A stretch of DNA of 64,000 nt. It comes from Pseudoflavitalea sp. G-6-1-2 (GTDB lineage: Bacteria > Bacteroidota > Bacteroidia > Chitinophagales > Chitinophagaceae). Of this stretch, positions 28,101-37,910 are shown one piece after another. Under the pieces are notes generated by a model, which saw nothing but the letters and a program-made list of their open reading frames with translations, did not search any database and had not been told where the DNA came from. The DNA is taken from the NCBI RefSeq assembly GCF_012927185.1, contig NZ_JABBGB010000003.1:1612001-1676000 (forward strand), given 5' to 3'. The position numbers were made by a program, and so were the translations under genes. Position 1 is the first letter of the stretch. Each line of letters starts with the position of its first letter.

Positions 28101-28339
28101 CATTGCCGATTGCGATGTCGCTCGGTGCAGCGGCGACAAGCCGCATTCCGTTGGGAATTGTGATCGTAGGCGGTATCATGTTCTCGTTGATACTCACGCT
28201 CTATGTAATTCCAGCCATGTACACCTACATGGTAAGCCGGAAACACAAGAGCGCCATGGAATTGCAGGATGGTAATGGCATAGCCACAGAAGAAACAGTG
28301 GCACATCATGAAACTACAGATGCCAACGGGCATAAATGA
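25199..28339 (+). CDS. RND-family efflux transporter permease
   Basis: 1046 residues, normal for AcrB/MexB-type (HAE1) pumps. The N-terminus (SLRRPVLATVLNIMIVLFGIIGF) is the first transmembrane helix; two large periplasmic loops and twelve helices follow. TM4 carries ATGLVVDDGIVVTEN, the paired aspartates of the proton relay. It lies 9 bases after the adaptor gene and overlaps the TolC-like gene by 4 bases (ATGA), indicating one transcript. The C-terminal tail is histidine- and glutamate-rich. Confidence 0.97.
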   Translation: MNISELSLRRPVLATVLNIMIVLFGIIGFTFLGVRDYPAIDPPNVSVGTSYPGANAEIVESQITEPLEKAINGIAGVKNITSTSSQGTSRINVEFDLSIDLEAAANDVRDKVSQASRSLPDDLPAPPVVSKADASSDAIISMTVQSNTRNQLQVTEYANNVLVERLQTIPGVSSIQIWGEKRYAMRIWFNPAKLSAYGLTPGDVQQALQRENVELPSGKIAGNATELSIRTFGRLFTEEDFSNVIIKNVGGNDIRLKDVAEAVLGPENEETVLKESGTPMIALALIPQPGSNYVAISDEFYKRYDQLKKEVPADLSLNIAMDQTRFIKQSISEVEETLIIALILVVLIIYLFFRDWLIAIRPLIDIPVALIGAFFIMYISGFTINVLSLLGIVLATGLVVDDGIVVTENIFKKMEQGMNKYQAAKEGSKEIYFAVISTSITLAVIFLPIIFLQGFVGRLFREFGIVVAGAVLISALVSLTLTPVLNVKLTKKVHKHGWFYRVTEPFFQGMERGYYNSLRAFLKVRWVAGLIIVGCFCIIWFIGRNLQSELAPLEDRSQFRLSVTAPEGTAYDYMDKYVDRLTNLMLDSIPEKKIVLSITAPGFSGAGSVNSGMVRVTMVDPQERTRSQEDVVNMVNRNLGKYSEGRAFAMQEQTISVNRRGGQPVQFVIQNNNFEKIKAILPQFLEEASKSPALTNVDADLKFNKPELQIDVDRIKASQLGVSIVDVSQTLQLALSNLRLGYFYREGKQYQVIGQVARNDRDDPTDLKNIYVRNNRGEIISLDNVVSIREETTPPTLYHFNRYKSATISAGTAPGKTLGDGIKAMEDIFKKLNTDGSFESSLAGASRDFAESSGNTSFAFILALVLIFLVLAAQFESFIDPLVIMFTVPLAIAGAVLSLWLFDQTLNIFSQIGMIMLIGLVTKNGILIVEFANQKQLAGLSKKDAVADAAQARLRPILMTSLAMSLGALPIAMSLGAAATSRIPLGIVIVGGIMFSLILTLYVIPAMYTYMVSRKHKSAMELQDGNGIATEETVAHHETTDANGHK

Positions 28340-29658
28340 AAATGATTATGAGAATTGTTTGTTTAATAGTTTTTCTGTTCTCAGCAACGCTCGCAGGCGC
28401 ACAGGAAGTGATGACACTGGAAGATGCCATCGCCGCGGCATTGAAGAACAATTACGATATACGCATGAGCCGGAACGATTCGGCCAGTTACGCTATCGAT
28501 AACGATTATGCGTGGGCTGCATTCATTCCTCGTGTGAACGGAACTGCCAGCAAAGTATGGAACGTGAACGAGCAAAAGCAGGAACTCCAGAATGGCAATA
28601 AACCTTCTGCCAGCGGCATCCGCAGCAATAACCTGCAGGCAGCTGTGAACCTGCAATGGACCCTGTTCGATGGATTGAAGATGTTCGCCACCCGCGATAA
28701 GCTTGCAGAATTCGAACGCCTCGGTTCTCTGGGTGTGAAGAATCAGATCGTCAATTCCGTAGCCGCTGTGGTAACGGGCTATTTCGATATCGTTCGTCAG
28801 AAGCAGCAACTGAAAGCCATCGAAGAACAGATATCCATCAATGAAGAACGTGTGAAACTGGCCGATAAGAAGCTTTCAGTTGGTTTAGGCAGCAAGCCCG
28901 AACTGCTGCAGGCGCGTGTAGACCTCAATGCCCAACGTGCACAGCAATTGCAGCAGCGCACGCTGATAGCGCAGCTGCGTGATAATCTCAGTCAGCTGAT
29001 CGGATTCAAAACAGGTTCGGTGTACGAGGTGCAGGACAGCATCCCCATCAATACCACACTGCAATACGGCGATATCCGCAACAATCTCGAACAGAGCAAT
29101 CCCGGCCTGCTCTTCGCCAGAAAGAATATCGATATCGCACAGCTCACAGTAAAAGAAAGAAAAGCGGAACTCTTACCTACGCTCAATTTCAATTCGGCAT
29201 ACAACTTCAGTGAAACACGCAATAAAACGGTGATCAATTCTTTCACTACCCTGTTCAACCAGAATAAGGGATTCAATTACGGATTCGGACTCACCGTTCC
29301 GATCCTCAATGGATTCAACACCAACCGCCTCATCAAACAGGCGAGGCTCGAAGTGCAGTATCAGCAACTCACCTACGAAAACCAGCTCACCAAAATCGAT
29401 GTGGGCCTCAGCAATGCCTTCAAGGATTATGAACTGCAGAAGCAGTTGCTGCAGCTCGAAGAGGACAATATCACGCTCGCAAAGGAGAATGTGTTCATTG
29501 CGATGGAACGGTTCCGTCAGGGTGTAAGCACATACCTGGAGCTGCGTGATGCCCAGCAGAGCCTCGAACTGAGCTATAACCGATTGATTGCCGCCCGGTA
29601 CAATACCAAGCTGGCAGAAACTGAATTGATGAGATTAAAGGGCGATCTGGTGAAGTAA
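28336..29658 (+). CDS. TolC-family outer membrane channel
   Basis: 440 residues with a signal peptide ending near LAGAQ. It has two OEP repeats: MTLEDAIAAALKNNYDI...(about 24-220) and the second from about 235, with long helices rich in Q/L/E and the C-terminal segment FRQGVSTYLELRDAQQSLELSYNRLIAARYNTKLAETEL. It forms the outer-membrane tunnel of the tripartite pump. Translationally coupled to the permease gene. Confidence 0.95.
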   Translation: MKMIMRIVCLIVFLFSATLAGAQEVMTLEDAIAAALKNNYDIRMSRNDSASYAIDNDYAWAAFIPRVNGTASKVWNVNEQKQELQNGNKPSASGIRSNNLQAAVNLQWTLFDGLKMFATRDKLAEFERLGSLGVKNQIVNSVAAVVTGYFDIVRQKQQLKAIEEQISINEERVKLADKKLSVGLGSKPELLQARVDLNAQRAQQLQQRTLIAQLRDNLSQLIGFKTGSVYEVQDSIPINTTLQYGDIRNNLEQSNPGLLFARKNIDIAQLTVKERKAELLPTLNFNSAYNFSETRNKTVINSFTTLFNQNKGFNYGFGLTVPILNGFNTNRLIKQARLEVQYQQLTYENQLTKIDVGLSNAFKDYELQKQLLQLEEDNITLAKENVFIAMERFRQGVSTYLELRDAQQSLELSYNRLIAARYNTKLAETELMRLKGDLVK

Positions 29659-29712
29659 ACTTGGTCCGCGTACAATTTTTTTCTTTTCTTTGCGGTTCAA
29701 ACCTTGCTATAC

Positions 29713-30225
29713 ATGAGTCCTCAGGTAGGAATAATAATGGGAAGCGACAGTGATCTGAACGTGATGCAGGCAGCAGCGGATATGCTCAAAACCGTTGGCA
29801 TACCCTTTGAATTGACGGTAGTATCAGCACACCGCACTCCTATGCGCATGGTAAATTATGCCACTGCGGCCAAAGAGAGAGGATTGAAAGTGATCATTGC
29901 CGGAGCCGGTGGCGCTGCACATTTACCCGGTATGGTGGCATCTCTCACTCCCCTTCCTGTGATTGGCGTTCCGATCAAATCTTCCAACTCCATCGATGGA
30001 TGGGACTCTGTATTGTCTATCCTTCAAATGCCAAACGGCATTCCTGTAGCCACTGTAGCCCTCAATGCCGCTAAAAATGCAGGCATTCTGGCGGCCAGTA
30101 TCCTCGGCGCTTTTGATGAAACCCTGGGTCAGCGCGTAGCTGCCTATAAGCAACAACTCGAAACTGAAGTTTTAAATAAGGTAGATAAGTTAAAATCGGA
30201 AGGCTGGAATAACAGCTTTGATTAA
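29713..30225 (+). CDS. purE: N5-CAIR mutase PurE
   Basis: Converts N5-CAIR made by PurK into CAIR. 170 residues from the ATG at 29713, with [22 protein letters not shown] and [13 protein letters not shown], the class I PurE signatures. An in-frame TTG at 29704 is an unlikely start. The next gene starts 10 bases after the stop. Confidence 0.97.
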   Translation: MSPQVGIIMGSDSDLNVMQAAADMLKTVGIPFELTVVSAHRTPMRMVNYATAAKERGLKVIIAGAGGAAHLPGMVASLTPLPVIGVPIKSSNSIDGWDSVLSILQMPNGIPVATVALNAAKNAGILAASILGAFDETLGQRVAAYKQQLETEVLNKVDKLKSEGWNNSFD

Positions 30226-30235
30226 CCGGAGAAGT

Positions 30236-31114
30236 ATGAAAATTAAACTGTCTGATTACAAGGAAGTGCCATCATTTCCTTCAGGATCTGGTATTGAGTT
30301 TTATGATAACAAGGTGTTTCTTGTTGGAGACGATTCAAGAGAAGTACTGATTCTGAACAAAAGATGGAAGGAAATGGAGCGTGTACCCCTATTGCCGGGT
30401 ACCGAATTGCGACTGCCCAAACAGACCAAATCGGATCTCGAAGCCACTACCATCGTAACTATCAATCGCATCCCCCGCCTTCTGGTTCTCGGCTCCGGCT
30501 CACTCGAAAAGAACAGAAACAAAGCCATCCTCTTCAATCTCGACAGCTACCTCAAAGACGAATTCGACCTCACTCCTTTCTATAACCGACTCACTAAAGC
30601 AGGCATCAAAGCGCTCAATGTAGAAGCCGCCGCAATGGTGGAAGATCATATTCTGCTGGGTAACCGCGGCAACCGCAAAAATCCCGTAAACCAACTGATC
30701 ATTACCCGTAACGCTTTCTGGAAACATCAGTCGCAGGCAGAGATTTCTATCGTAGATCTCGAACTGCCGGTGAAAGACTCCAAAGGAATCGGCATTTCCG
30801 GCCTCGCTTACTCCCTCCTCAACGATACGCTCATCTTCACAGCATCTACAGAGCAAACCGATAACGCTGTAGACGATGGTTCCATTGGTGACAGCTATCT
30901 CGGCATCATCGAAAATGCATCCCGTAAAATCGGAAGAAAGAGCCTGAAAGTAAATGAACTCATCAATCTCGGTGAAGTGCACGAGCTTTTCAAGGGCTTC
31001 AAAATTGAATCGGCCTGCATTCAGTCCGAAAAGAACAATAACCTCAAACTTCATCTGGTAGCGGATAACGATACAGGTAAGAGCTACCTGTTCAAGCTGC
31101 GACTGAAGTGGTAA
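30236..31114 (+). CDS. Uncharacterised probable beta-propeller protein
   Basis: 292 residues without a signal peptide. Repeated strands such as GSGIEFYDNKVFLVGDDSREVLILNK, RLLVLGSGSLEKNRNKAILFNL and HILLGNRGNRK suggest a propeller-like fold as in DUF6929/SdiA-regulated-type proteins; this is a tentative match. The ATG at 30236 is preceded by GGAGAA and follows purE by 10 bases, so it is probably cotranscribed with it. Function unknown. Confidence 0.7.
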   Translation: MKIKLSDYKEVPSFPSGSGIEFYDNKVFLVGDDSREVLILNKRWKEMERVPLLPGTELRLPKQTKSDLEATTIVTINRIPRLLVLGSGSLEKNRNKAILFNLDSYLKDEFDLTPFYNRLTKAGIKALNVEAAAMVEDHILLGNRGNRKNPVNQLIITRNAFWKHQSQAEISIVDLELPVKDSKGIGISGLAYSLLNDTLIFTASTEQTDNAVDDGSIGDSYLGIIENASRKIGRKSLKVNELINLGEVHELFKGFKIESACIQSEKNNNLKLHLVADNDTGKSYLFKLRLKW

Positions 31115-31121
31115 GCCAATC

Positions 31122-31394
31122 TCACAGGGTTTCAATTTTAGTGCACAACTCATTTACATGATCCAGGCCATATAGCAGGGAGCTGTTGTCTATTTGCATC
31201 CATTGGAAAAACTTCAGCACTATTGCATATTGCTCTCTCGCCGCGATAGTACATTTGATGGTATTTAACTCCTGTGCTAATTTTTGATTGTATCGGTAAA
31301 GCGTCATCGCTTTCTTTGTTTCACTATTCATGGCAATCAGGTACCTGTTAGTTCGCGGTACTGAAAAGACACGTTGAAATTCGCTAAACTCCAT
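31122..31394 (-). pseudogene. Abi-family protein remnant with a large internal deletion
   Basis: A 90-residue frame. Residues 1-44 (FSVPRTNRYLIAM...KKAMTLYRYNQKLAQEL) look like the N-terminus of Abi-family (Abi_2-like) abortive-infection proteins, normally about 200-300 residues. The end (LKFFQWMQIDNSSLLYGLDHVNELC) looks like the C-terminus of the same family. The middle, including the usual RNxxxH motif, is missing and the join is in frame. I read it as a deletion relic, though a translated mini-protein is possible. Family match is from memory and not searched. Confidence 0.55.
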
Positions 31395-31785
31395 ATTAAT
31401 TATTTTGTGGTTTCAATTTTTTCCTTATCTTTGCTTTGAAGTTCCGGATCGCCCCTGAAGAAATTCAAGCTTTCCGGCTTTGTTTTTTTATACCCTCCTG
31501 CATTTTTCAGCTTTACTTCTTTTCATTTTACCAGTAATTTTTTCAGTCGTTTTTTTAAAGGATACATTCATCTCAGTAGTATTTATTGAGTGATACGGCA
31601 TAACTATCCCAGGCAGGTAGCCGCATCATTTTTTTGAAGCAACCTGCAATGGAAATGCATGTATTGGGTGGGAGCTCTGGGGTATCTTTTTGCTCAGGCT
31701 ATCGGTGACAGGCAAACGAATATAGGGGAATGAAACAATGTAACAAGGGGAAAAACAACGCTTGGAAAAGAGATTTTATTTACGT
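31395..31785. other. Noncoding region with a forward -7 element
   Basis: No gene is seen. TATCTTTG at 31436-31443 is a full -7 match pointing right. A weak hairpin with a T run follows at about 31478-31497, and a strong terminator lies at 31786. It could hold one short or one roughly 370-nt RNA; no known RNA family (tmRNA, RNase P, SRP) is recognised in it. Confidence 0.3.
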
Positions 31786-31825
31786 AAGAAGCCCTGCTGG
31801 CATACGCCGCAGGGCTTCTTCTTTT
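31786..31825. terminator. Terminator between the noncoding region and bshC
   Basis: Perfect 12-bp stem AAGAAGCCCTGC / GCAGGGCTTCTT, with CTTTTC on the forward side and the bshC stop 26 bases away on the reverse side. Confidence 0.65.
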
Positions 31826-31850
31826 CATTCGATAACAAAAATATGCCTGG

Positions 31851-33446
31851 TTAGCTTTCTCTGATGATCACAAACTCCTGCTCTATACCCAGACTGCTAT
31901 GGTACACGCAGTCGATGAACTGTCTCCCCCATTTCGCAAAATAGGGCATGAAGTTCTCTACACGCTCCTGCAGTCCGCCGGTTGGGAACAACGCCTCCCT
32001 GATCTGATGGATCTGCTGCTGCTCCGAACTGTACTTGCGTTTCTCTGCACGGATCATTTTCTTTTCCAGTTCCTGCAATGGCTTTACCGTTCTGGCTTTC
32101 AGCGCTTCGATATGCGCCAGCAGCGATTCATCTATCTGCCCCGCTTTTTCGCGGATCGAATCATAGAGCGCAGTAGTGGCACTGAGCTCACTGGTAAGCT
32201 TCAGGTGTCCATTGGCCTGTTTCGTTACCAGCGAAGTGAACAGCTGTTGTTCGGGCTGGAAGAAGTCAGCGATCTGCAATCCCATCCGGTCAATCTTCTC
32301 TTCCCATTTTTTTTCAACAACCAGGAACGAATTGCGGAGCACCAGCGCAGGGAATGGCACTTTATAATGATGAAACAAATCTTTCAGCTCGAGCCAGTAA
32401 CTGGTTTCGCCACCGCCTCCGATGAAGGCGATATTGGGAAGAATGGTCTCCTGGTACAAGCCGCGGAGAATCACATTCGGACTGAATCTTTCCGGATATT
32501 CGTTCAGCTCTACCGCCATATCTTCTTTGCTGAACCGAATGCTGGTGTTACGCACTTCGTAGCCATCGTTCTTCCATTCGATCAGTTCTCTCACATTGTC
32601 TTTGAGATAGAAAAGATTGATGGCGCGTGGATTGGCCTGCACTTTATAATGTTCACCCAGCTTCGCAATGGTTTTCTCCACTACGCTGCCCGGTGTCTGA
32701 TGAAAAAGATCGTCCTCAAACACCGATACCATCTGGCGTTTGAGTTTTGCGGTATCCGGGATGATAGTGATCAGACCATATTCCGCAAAAAGATTATGCA
32801 GCAGTTTGAATGTAGCGATCTGAATATTCGGGCTGTTCAGATAAGCATCGCGGAGCAGCTGTACCAGTTCCTCGCCATGCGGCTGTACCGATAATTCACC
32901 TGCTATGCGGTTGATCAGCAGATCGAGCCCCTTGGTGTTCATATGGCCTACAGCGCCCGTCTGGCGCGTATTCCATACCAGCTTCTCTCCATTCAGCCAC
33001 ACATTTCCCAACTCGTCGAGATCGGCATCTTCACTTCCCATCCAGAATACCGGAACGAAGTTGTTCTCAGGCATCTCCTGTTTCAGCTGATTGGCCAGCC
33101 GCACGGTGTGCAGTATCTTATAAATGAAATACAGATGTCCGGTGAAGATAGCAGGCTGATGCGCGGTGGTTATGGTAAAGGTATTATCGCTGAGCAGCAA
33201 CTGAATATTCTGCTGCACTGCTTCCGAAGCAGGTACAATGCTGTACTGCTCCTGCAACGCTTCTACCAGCAATTTCCTATCCTGAATAAATTTCCGGCGA
33301 TTGCTGATAGCTGCTTTCAGGCCATCCATATTCGGTAAATGCTCGTAGAACGGGCGCAGCTCAGGCGATTGATTTAAATAATCGATCACCACTTTGGAAA
33401 AAAATCCCGTTGTACTGTAAGGTAGTTGTGTAGTGCTACAATTCAT
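31851..33446 (-). CDS. bshC: Bacillithiol biosynthesis cysteine-adding enzyme BshC
   Basis: Adds cysteine to GlcN-malate, the last step of bacillithiol synthesis. About 531 residues, the normal length. Recognised by LPYSTTGFFSKVVIDYL at the start, TITTAHQPAIFTGHLYFIYK, VFWMGSEDADLDELG and FIGGGGETSYWLELKDLF. The start at 33446 (MNCSTTQLPY) is preferred to the longer frame. bshA and bshB are not in the window, as is usual. Confidence 0.95.
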   Translation of the reverse strand: MNCSTTQLPYSTTGFFSKVVIDYLNQSPELRPFYEHLPNMDGLKAAISNRRKFIQDRKLLVEALQEQYSIVPASEAVQQNIQLLLSDNTFTITTAHQPAIFTGHLYFIYKILHTVRLANQLKQEMPENNFVPVFWMGSEDADLDELGNVWLNGEKLVWNTRQTGAVGHMNTKGLDLLINRIAGELSVQPHGEELVQLLRDAYLNSPNIQIATFKLLHNLFAEYGLITIIPDTAKLKRQMVSVFEDDLFHQTPGSVVEKTIAKLGEHYKVQANPRAINLFYLKDNVRELIEWKNDGYEVRNTSIRFSKEDMAVELNEYPERFSPNVILRGLYQETILPNIAFIGGGGETSYWLELKDLFHHYKVPFPALVLRNSFLVVEKKWEEKIDRMGLQIADFFQPEQQLFTSLVTKQANGHLKLTSELSATTALYDSIREKAGQIDESLLAHIEALKARTVKPLQELEKKMIRAEKRKYSSEQQQIHQIREALFPTGGLQERVENFMPYFAKWGRQFIDCVYHSSLGIEQEFVIIRES

Positions 33447-33537
33447 AAGCGGACATAAAAGTACGACTTGCCTATCTTTAAAAAATCCTCTGGCCATATT
33501 TAACAAAGTCTATACGGATTTGTTCTCTCCGGCCGGT

Positions 33538-34785
33538 TTATTTCCTTTCTACATTAAATGCACTGCAATCGATACTGGTGGGTGAATGTGAAACCAGTTC
33601 TTCTACCAGTTTGCCGGTTCCGGCGGCCAGAGAGAGGCCCAGCATGGCATGTCCGCATGCGATCACCAGGTTGCTGTAGCGGCTGTGGCGCCCGATATAA
33701 GGCAGTCCGTCTGGCGTGAGCGGGCGGTATCCGCTCCATATTTTTTCTGTTGCCGGAAAACTTACCGGCAGATCAGGATAATATAGTTTGGCTGCATTGA
33801 AAATGGCCTGCGCTCTTTTGATGAGTGTTGGCGAGCCGAGTCCGCTTATCTCCATGGTACCACCCATTCTGAGATCGGCGCCCATCGGGGTCATCGCGGT
33901 ACGGTGATCTACCAGTATAGCCGGATATTTCAGGTTCCTTTCTATTTTTTCAAAGGTCATACTATAACCCTTTCCGCCCTGCAGCAGCATGTGAATGCCC
34001 AGTTGTTTGTTGAGCTCGGGCAGCCAGCTGCCGGGTGTAAGCACCAATTCTCCGCAATCGAATTTGCCTTTATCGGTAAGAACAGCAGTTACTTTGTCGC
34101 CTTGTTTTTCAAATCCGGTGATGGTGGTGTTGAGTTGAAATCGTACACCAGCTTTTTCGAGATGGGCTTTCATGGTGCGCATGAAGTCGCCGGGATGCAA
34201 ATGGCAATCGATCGGATAGAGCACTCCTCCCCTTACCTGCACTTCTACTTCCGTTTCCATATCCTGCACTTGTTTTGCATCGCAGACGATGGTTTCGAGG
34301 CCGAGCGCATTCGCTTCCTTCGCAATTTCGAATTCGTGTTTCTCCGTTGCGGCGTTTTTGTACATCATAAAGATGCCGATCTCCTGCATGCGGAAGTGAT
34401 TGCCGATATCGTTCTTTATTTCACTGGTGAGGTCTCTGCTGAAAGAAAGAATATTGAATAGCGGCGGGATATTCCTATCCATGGTTGCCTGATTGGCATT
34501 TCTCCAGAATGCGAAACACCAGCGGATAAGATCTGCATTCAGCCTTGGTTTGATGTAAAACGGACTGCCCGAACTGAGCATCCAGCGAAGTCCTTTGGCT
34601 ACAATGCCCGGCGATGCGAGCGGATGAATATGACTGGGAGAAACATAACCGGCATTGCCAAACGAAGTTCCGTTGGTGATATCGCCGCGGTCGATTACAG
34701 TTACTGAGATTCCTTTTTTCTGCAGGTAGTAAGCGCAGCATAATCCAATTACACCACCACCGGCAATTGTTACTTGTTGGGTCAT
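33538..34785 (-). CDS. FAD-dependent D-amino acid dehydrogenase-like oxidoreductase
   Basis: 415 residues from MTQQVTIAGGG. It has the FAD-binding GGGVIGLCCAYYLQKKG, TSFGNAGYVSPSHIHPLASPG as in DadA-type enzymes, and a C-terminal FAD contact GYRPLTPDGLPYIG. It lies 46 bases after an alpha-ketoglutarate-semialdehyde dehydrogenase-like gene, so a role in D-hydroxyproline oxidation is likely (inference). The epimerase and the deaminase of that pathway are not adjacent. Confidence 0.88.
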   Translation of the reverse strand: MTQQVTIAGGGVIGLCCAYYLQKKGISVTVIDRGDITNGTSFGNAGYVSPSHIHPLASPGIVAKGLRWMLSSGSPFYIKPRLNADLIRWCFAFWRNANQATMDRNIPPLFNILSFSRDLTSEIKNDIGNHFRMQEIGIFMMYKNAATEKHEFEIAKEANALGLETIVCDAKQVQDMETEVEVQVRGGVLYPIDCHLHPGDFMRTMKAHLEKAGVRFQLNTTITGFEKQGDKVTAVLTDKGKFDCGELVLTPGSWLPELNKQLGIHMLLQGGKGYSMTFEKIERNLKYPAILVDHRTAMTPMGADLRMGGTMEISGLGSPTLIKRAQAIFNAAKLYYPDLPVSFPATEKIWSGYRPLTPDGLPYIGRHSRYSNLVIACGHAMLGLSLAAGTGKLVEELVSHSPTSIDCSAFNVERK

Positions 34786-34831
34786 GAACGTAGGGATAAA
34801 CAGTCCAAACAAGATACTGAAAAAGGGAGAA

Positions 34832-36316
34832 CTAACCTGCGTCTTTTGTCAATTGGTCGTTCACTGTTCGCCAGATGCCAAGCGGATTTGCCCGCTTCAG
34901 TTCGTCGGGCAGCAAAACATCCGACCAGTTCTGATATGCCACCGGCCTCGCGAATCTTTTGATGCCATCCGCGCCCACAGCGGTAAAGCGCGGATCTGTG
35001 GTTGCGGGAAATGGTCCGCCATGCTGCATGCTGAGGCAAACTGTTACTCCTGTAGGAACCCCATTCATGATAAATCTGCCGGCAATATTTTTTATGGATT
35101 CGAGTAGTGCAGGATTTTGCAGCAGGTCGTTGTCTGTGGCCATCAGTGAAGCAGTGAGCTGCCCTTCGAGCTTGCTGGTCAGAAGTCGCATCTGGTCTGC
35201 ATCCTGGCACCTGATCACAATCGAGTACGGACCAAAAACTTCCTGATGCAAAACCGGGTTATTCAGAAATGCACTGGCAGGCGCCGTTGCGATAGTGGCG
35301 ATTCCTTCTGCATTTGCAGCGGCGCTGCGGCTTTCTGCCACTTCGGTTACATCACGCTGTGATAGCGCTGTTTTTCTTTTTTCGGTGTATGCTTTTGCAA
35401 TTCCCGGATGGAGCATCGTTGCCGGAGGCGTTGCTGCAATTCCTTCCCCTAATATTTCGATAAATCTGTTGAGTGCATCGCTTTCTATTCCGATGATCAG
35501 TCCGGGATTGGTGCAGAACTGACCAACACTCGTAGTTACTGATGCTGCATACATTTTCGCGATCTCTTCTGCACTCTGCTGCAGTTTTTCAGGAAACAGA
35601 AATACCGGATTGATGCTTCCCATCTCTGCAAAAACCGGAATTGGTTCGGGACGTGCATTGGCCCAGTCCCACAACGCTTTTCCGCCTCCGTATGAGCCGG
35701 TGAAGCCTACTGCTTTTACACGTGGATGAGTTACCAATGCTTTGCCTACTTCGTTCGAACTGCCATGCACATGCGCAAATACATTGGATGGCATATTGGT
35801 TTCTCTGGCTGCTTCGAGAATCAGTTGAGCCACCATTTCTGATGTTTCAGCATGGGCAGGATGGCCTTTCACGATCACCGGGCATCCGGCAGCGAGAGCG
35901 CAGGCCGTATCGCCACCGGCTGTGCTGTATGCGAAGGGGAAATTGCTGGCGCCGAAAACCACTACGGGACCGAGTGGTGTAAGTGTTTTTCTGATATCGG
36001 GCTGAGAAGTATTCTTATCTGTTTTAGCGGTATCGATCCGCGCATCGAGCCAGTTGCCGCGTTCACAGGCATCGGCATAACTGGTAAGCTGAAACACCGT
36101 TCTTGCTTTTTCTGATCGCAGCCTTGCTTCGGGCAGATGGGTTTCTGCCATCGCAGTCTGCAGCAAGGATGCTTCTGCATTATCGAGCTTCTTTGCGATG
36201 GCACGCATGAAGTTTGCACGGGCTTTCAAACTTAATAATCGATAGCTGTGAAAACTCTCCCATGCATTGTTGCAAATGGTGTCGATCGCTTCCAGTGAGA
36301 CATCAGCGTATGGCAT
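34832..36316 (-). CDS. Alpha-ketoglutarate semialdehyde (2,5-dioxovalerate) dehydrogenase-like
   Basis: A 494-residue NAD(P)-dependent aldehyde dehydrogenase. GPVVVFGASNFPFAYSTAGGDT, the general-base Glu in PVFAEMGSINP and the catalytic Cys in SVGQFCTNPG are visible. These segments fit the KGSADH subgroup, which makes 2-oxoglutarate in hydroxyproline, arabinose and glucarate breakdown. Upstream gene of a two-gene unit with the FAD oxidoreductase; a TACCTTTG element lies 23 bases before the ATG. Confidence 0.9.
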   Translation of the reverse strand: MPYADVSLEAIDTICNNAWESFHSYRLLSLKARANFMRAIAKKLDNAEASLLQTAMAETHLPEARLRSEKARTVFQLTSYADACERGNWLDARIDTAKTDKNTSQPDIRKTLTPLGPVVVFGASNFPFAYSTAGGDTACALAAGCPVIVKGHPAHAETSEMVAQLILEAARETNMPSNVFAHVHGSSNEVGKALVTHPRVKAVGFTGSYGGGKALWDWANARPEPIPVFAEMGSINPVFLFPEKLQQSAEEIAKMYAASVTTSVGQFCTNPGLIIGIESDALNRFIEILGEGIAATPPATMLHPGIAKAYTEKRKTALSQRDVTEVAESRSAAANAEGIATIATAPASAFLNNPVLHQEVFGPYSIVIRCQDADQMRLLTSKLEGQLTASLMATDNDLLQNPALLESIKNIAGRFIMNGVPTGVTVCLSMQHGGPFPATTDPRFTAVGADGIKRFARPVAYQNWSDVLLPDELKRANPLGIWRTVNDQLTKDAG

Positions 36317-36338
36317 AGCAGCAAATTTGAATGAACCA

Positions 36339-36346
36339 CAAAGGTA
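36339..36346 (-). promoter_or_regulatory. -7 element of the semialdehyde dehydrogenase unit
   Basis: Reverse-strand TACCTTTG, a full TAnnTTTG match, 23 bases before the ATG. No convincing -33. Confidence 0.45.
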
Positions 36347-36363
36347 AGCATCTATCCAATGAA

Positions 36364-36392
36364 GAAGCCGCCCCTGAATGGAGCGGCTTTCT
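36364..36392 (-). terminator. Terminator after rimO
   Basis: Stem AAGCCGC - CCCTGAATGGA - GCGGCTT, 26 bases after the rimO stop on the reverse strand, followed by CTTCTTCATT. T-poor. Confidence 0.5.
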
Positions 36393-36417
36393 GCTATGAT
36401 TTTTCACACTGATCTGA

Positions 36418-37728
<1,311 letters not shown>

Positions 37729-37738
37729 ACTGAGCCTG

Positions 37739-37746
37739 CAAAGGTA
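37739..37746 (-). promoter_or_regulatory. -7 element of the rimO promoter
   Basis: Reverse-strand TACCTTTG, full TAnnTTTG match, directly before rimO. No clear -33. Confidence 0.45.
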
Positions 37747-37751
37747 ATACA

Positions 37752-37782
37752 TTTGAAATTTGGATGGAAGCTATTATATTTG
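37752..37782 (+). promoter_or_regulatory. Promoter of the outer-membrane protein gene
   Basis: TTTG (37752-37755), 19-base spacer, TATATTTG (37775-37782). It overlaps the divergent rimO control region and would give a leader of about 120 bases. Confidence 0.6.
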
Positions 37783-37910
37783 CGCCCGGATAATGATTAA
37801 TGCAGACTTATCGCATTGAATAATATACACTTAACTGGGTATTTGCCGATTTTACACAGGTTTGGCACAATTTTTTACAACAAGCATTCATCATTAAACA
37901 TTTAACACGT

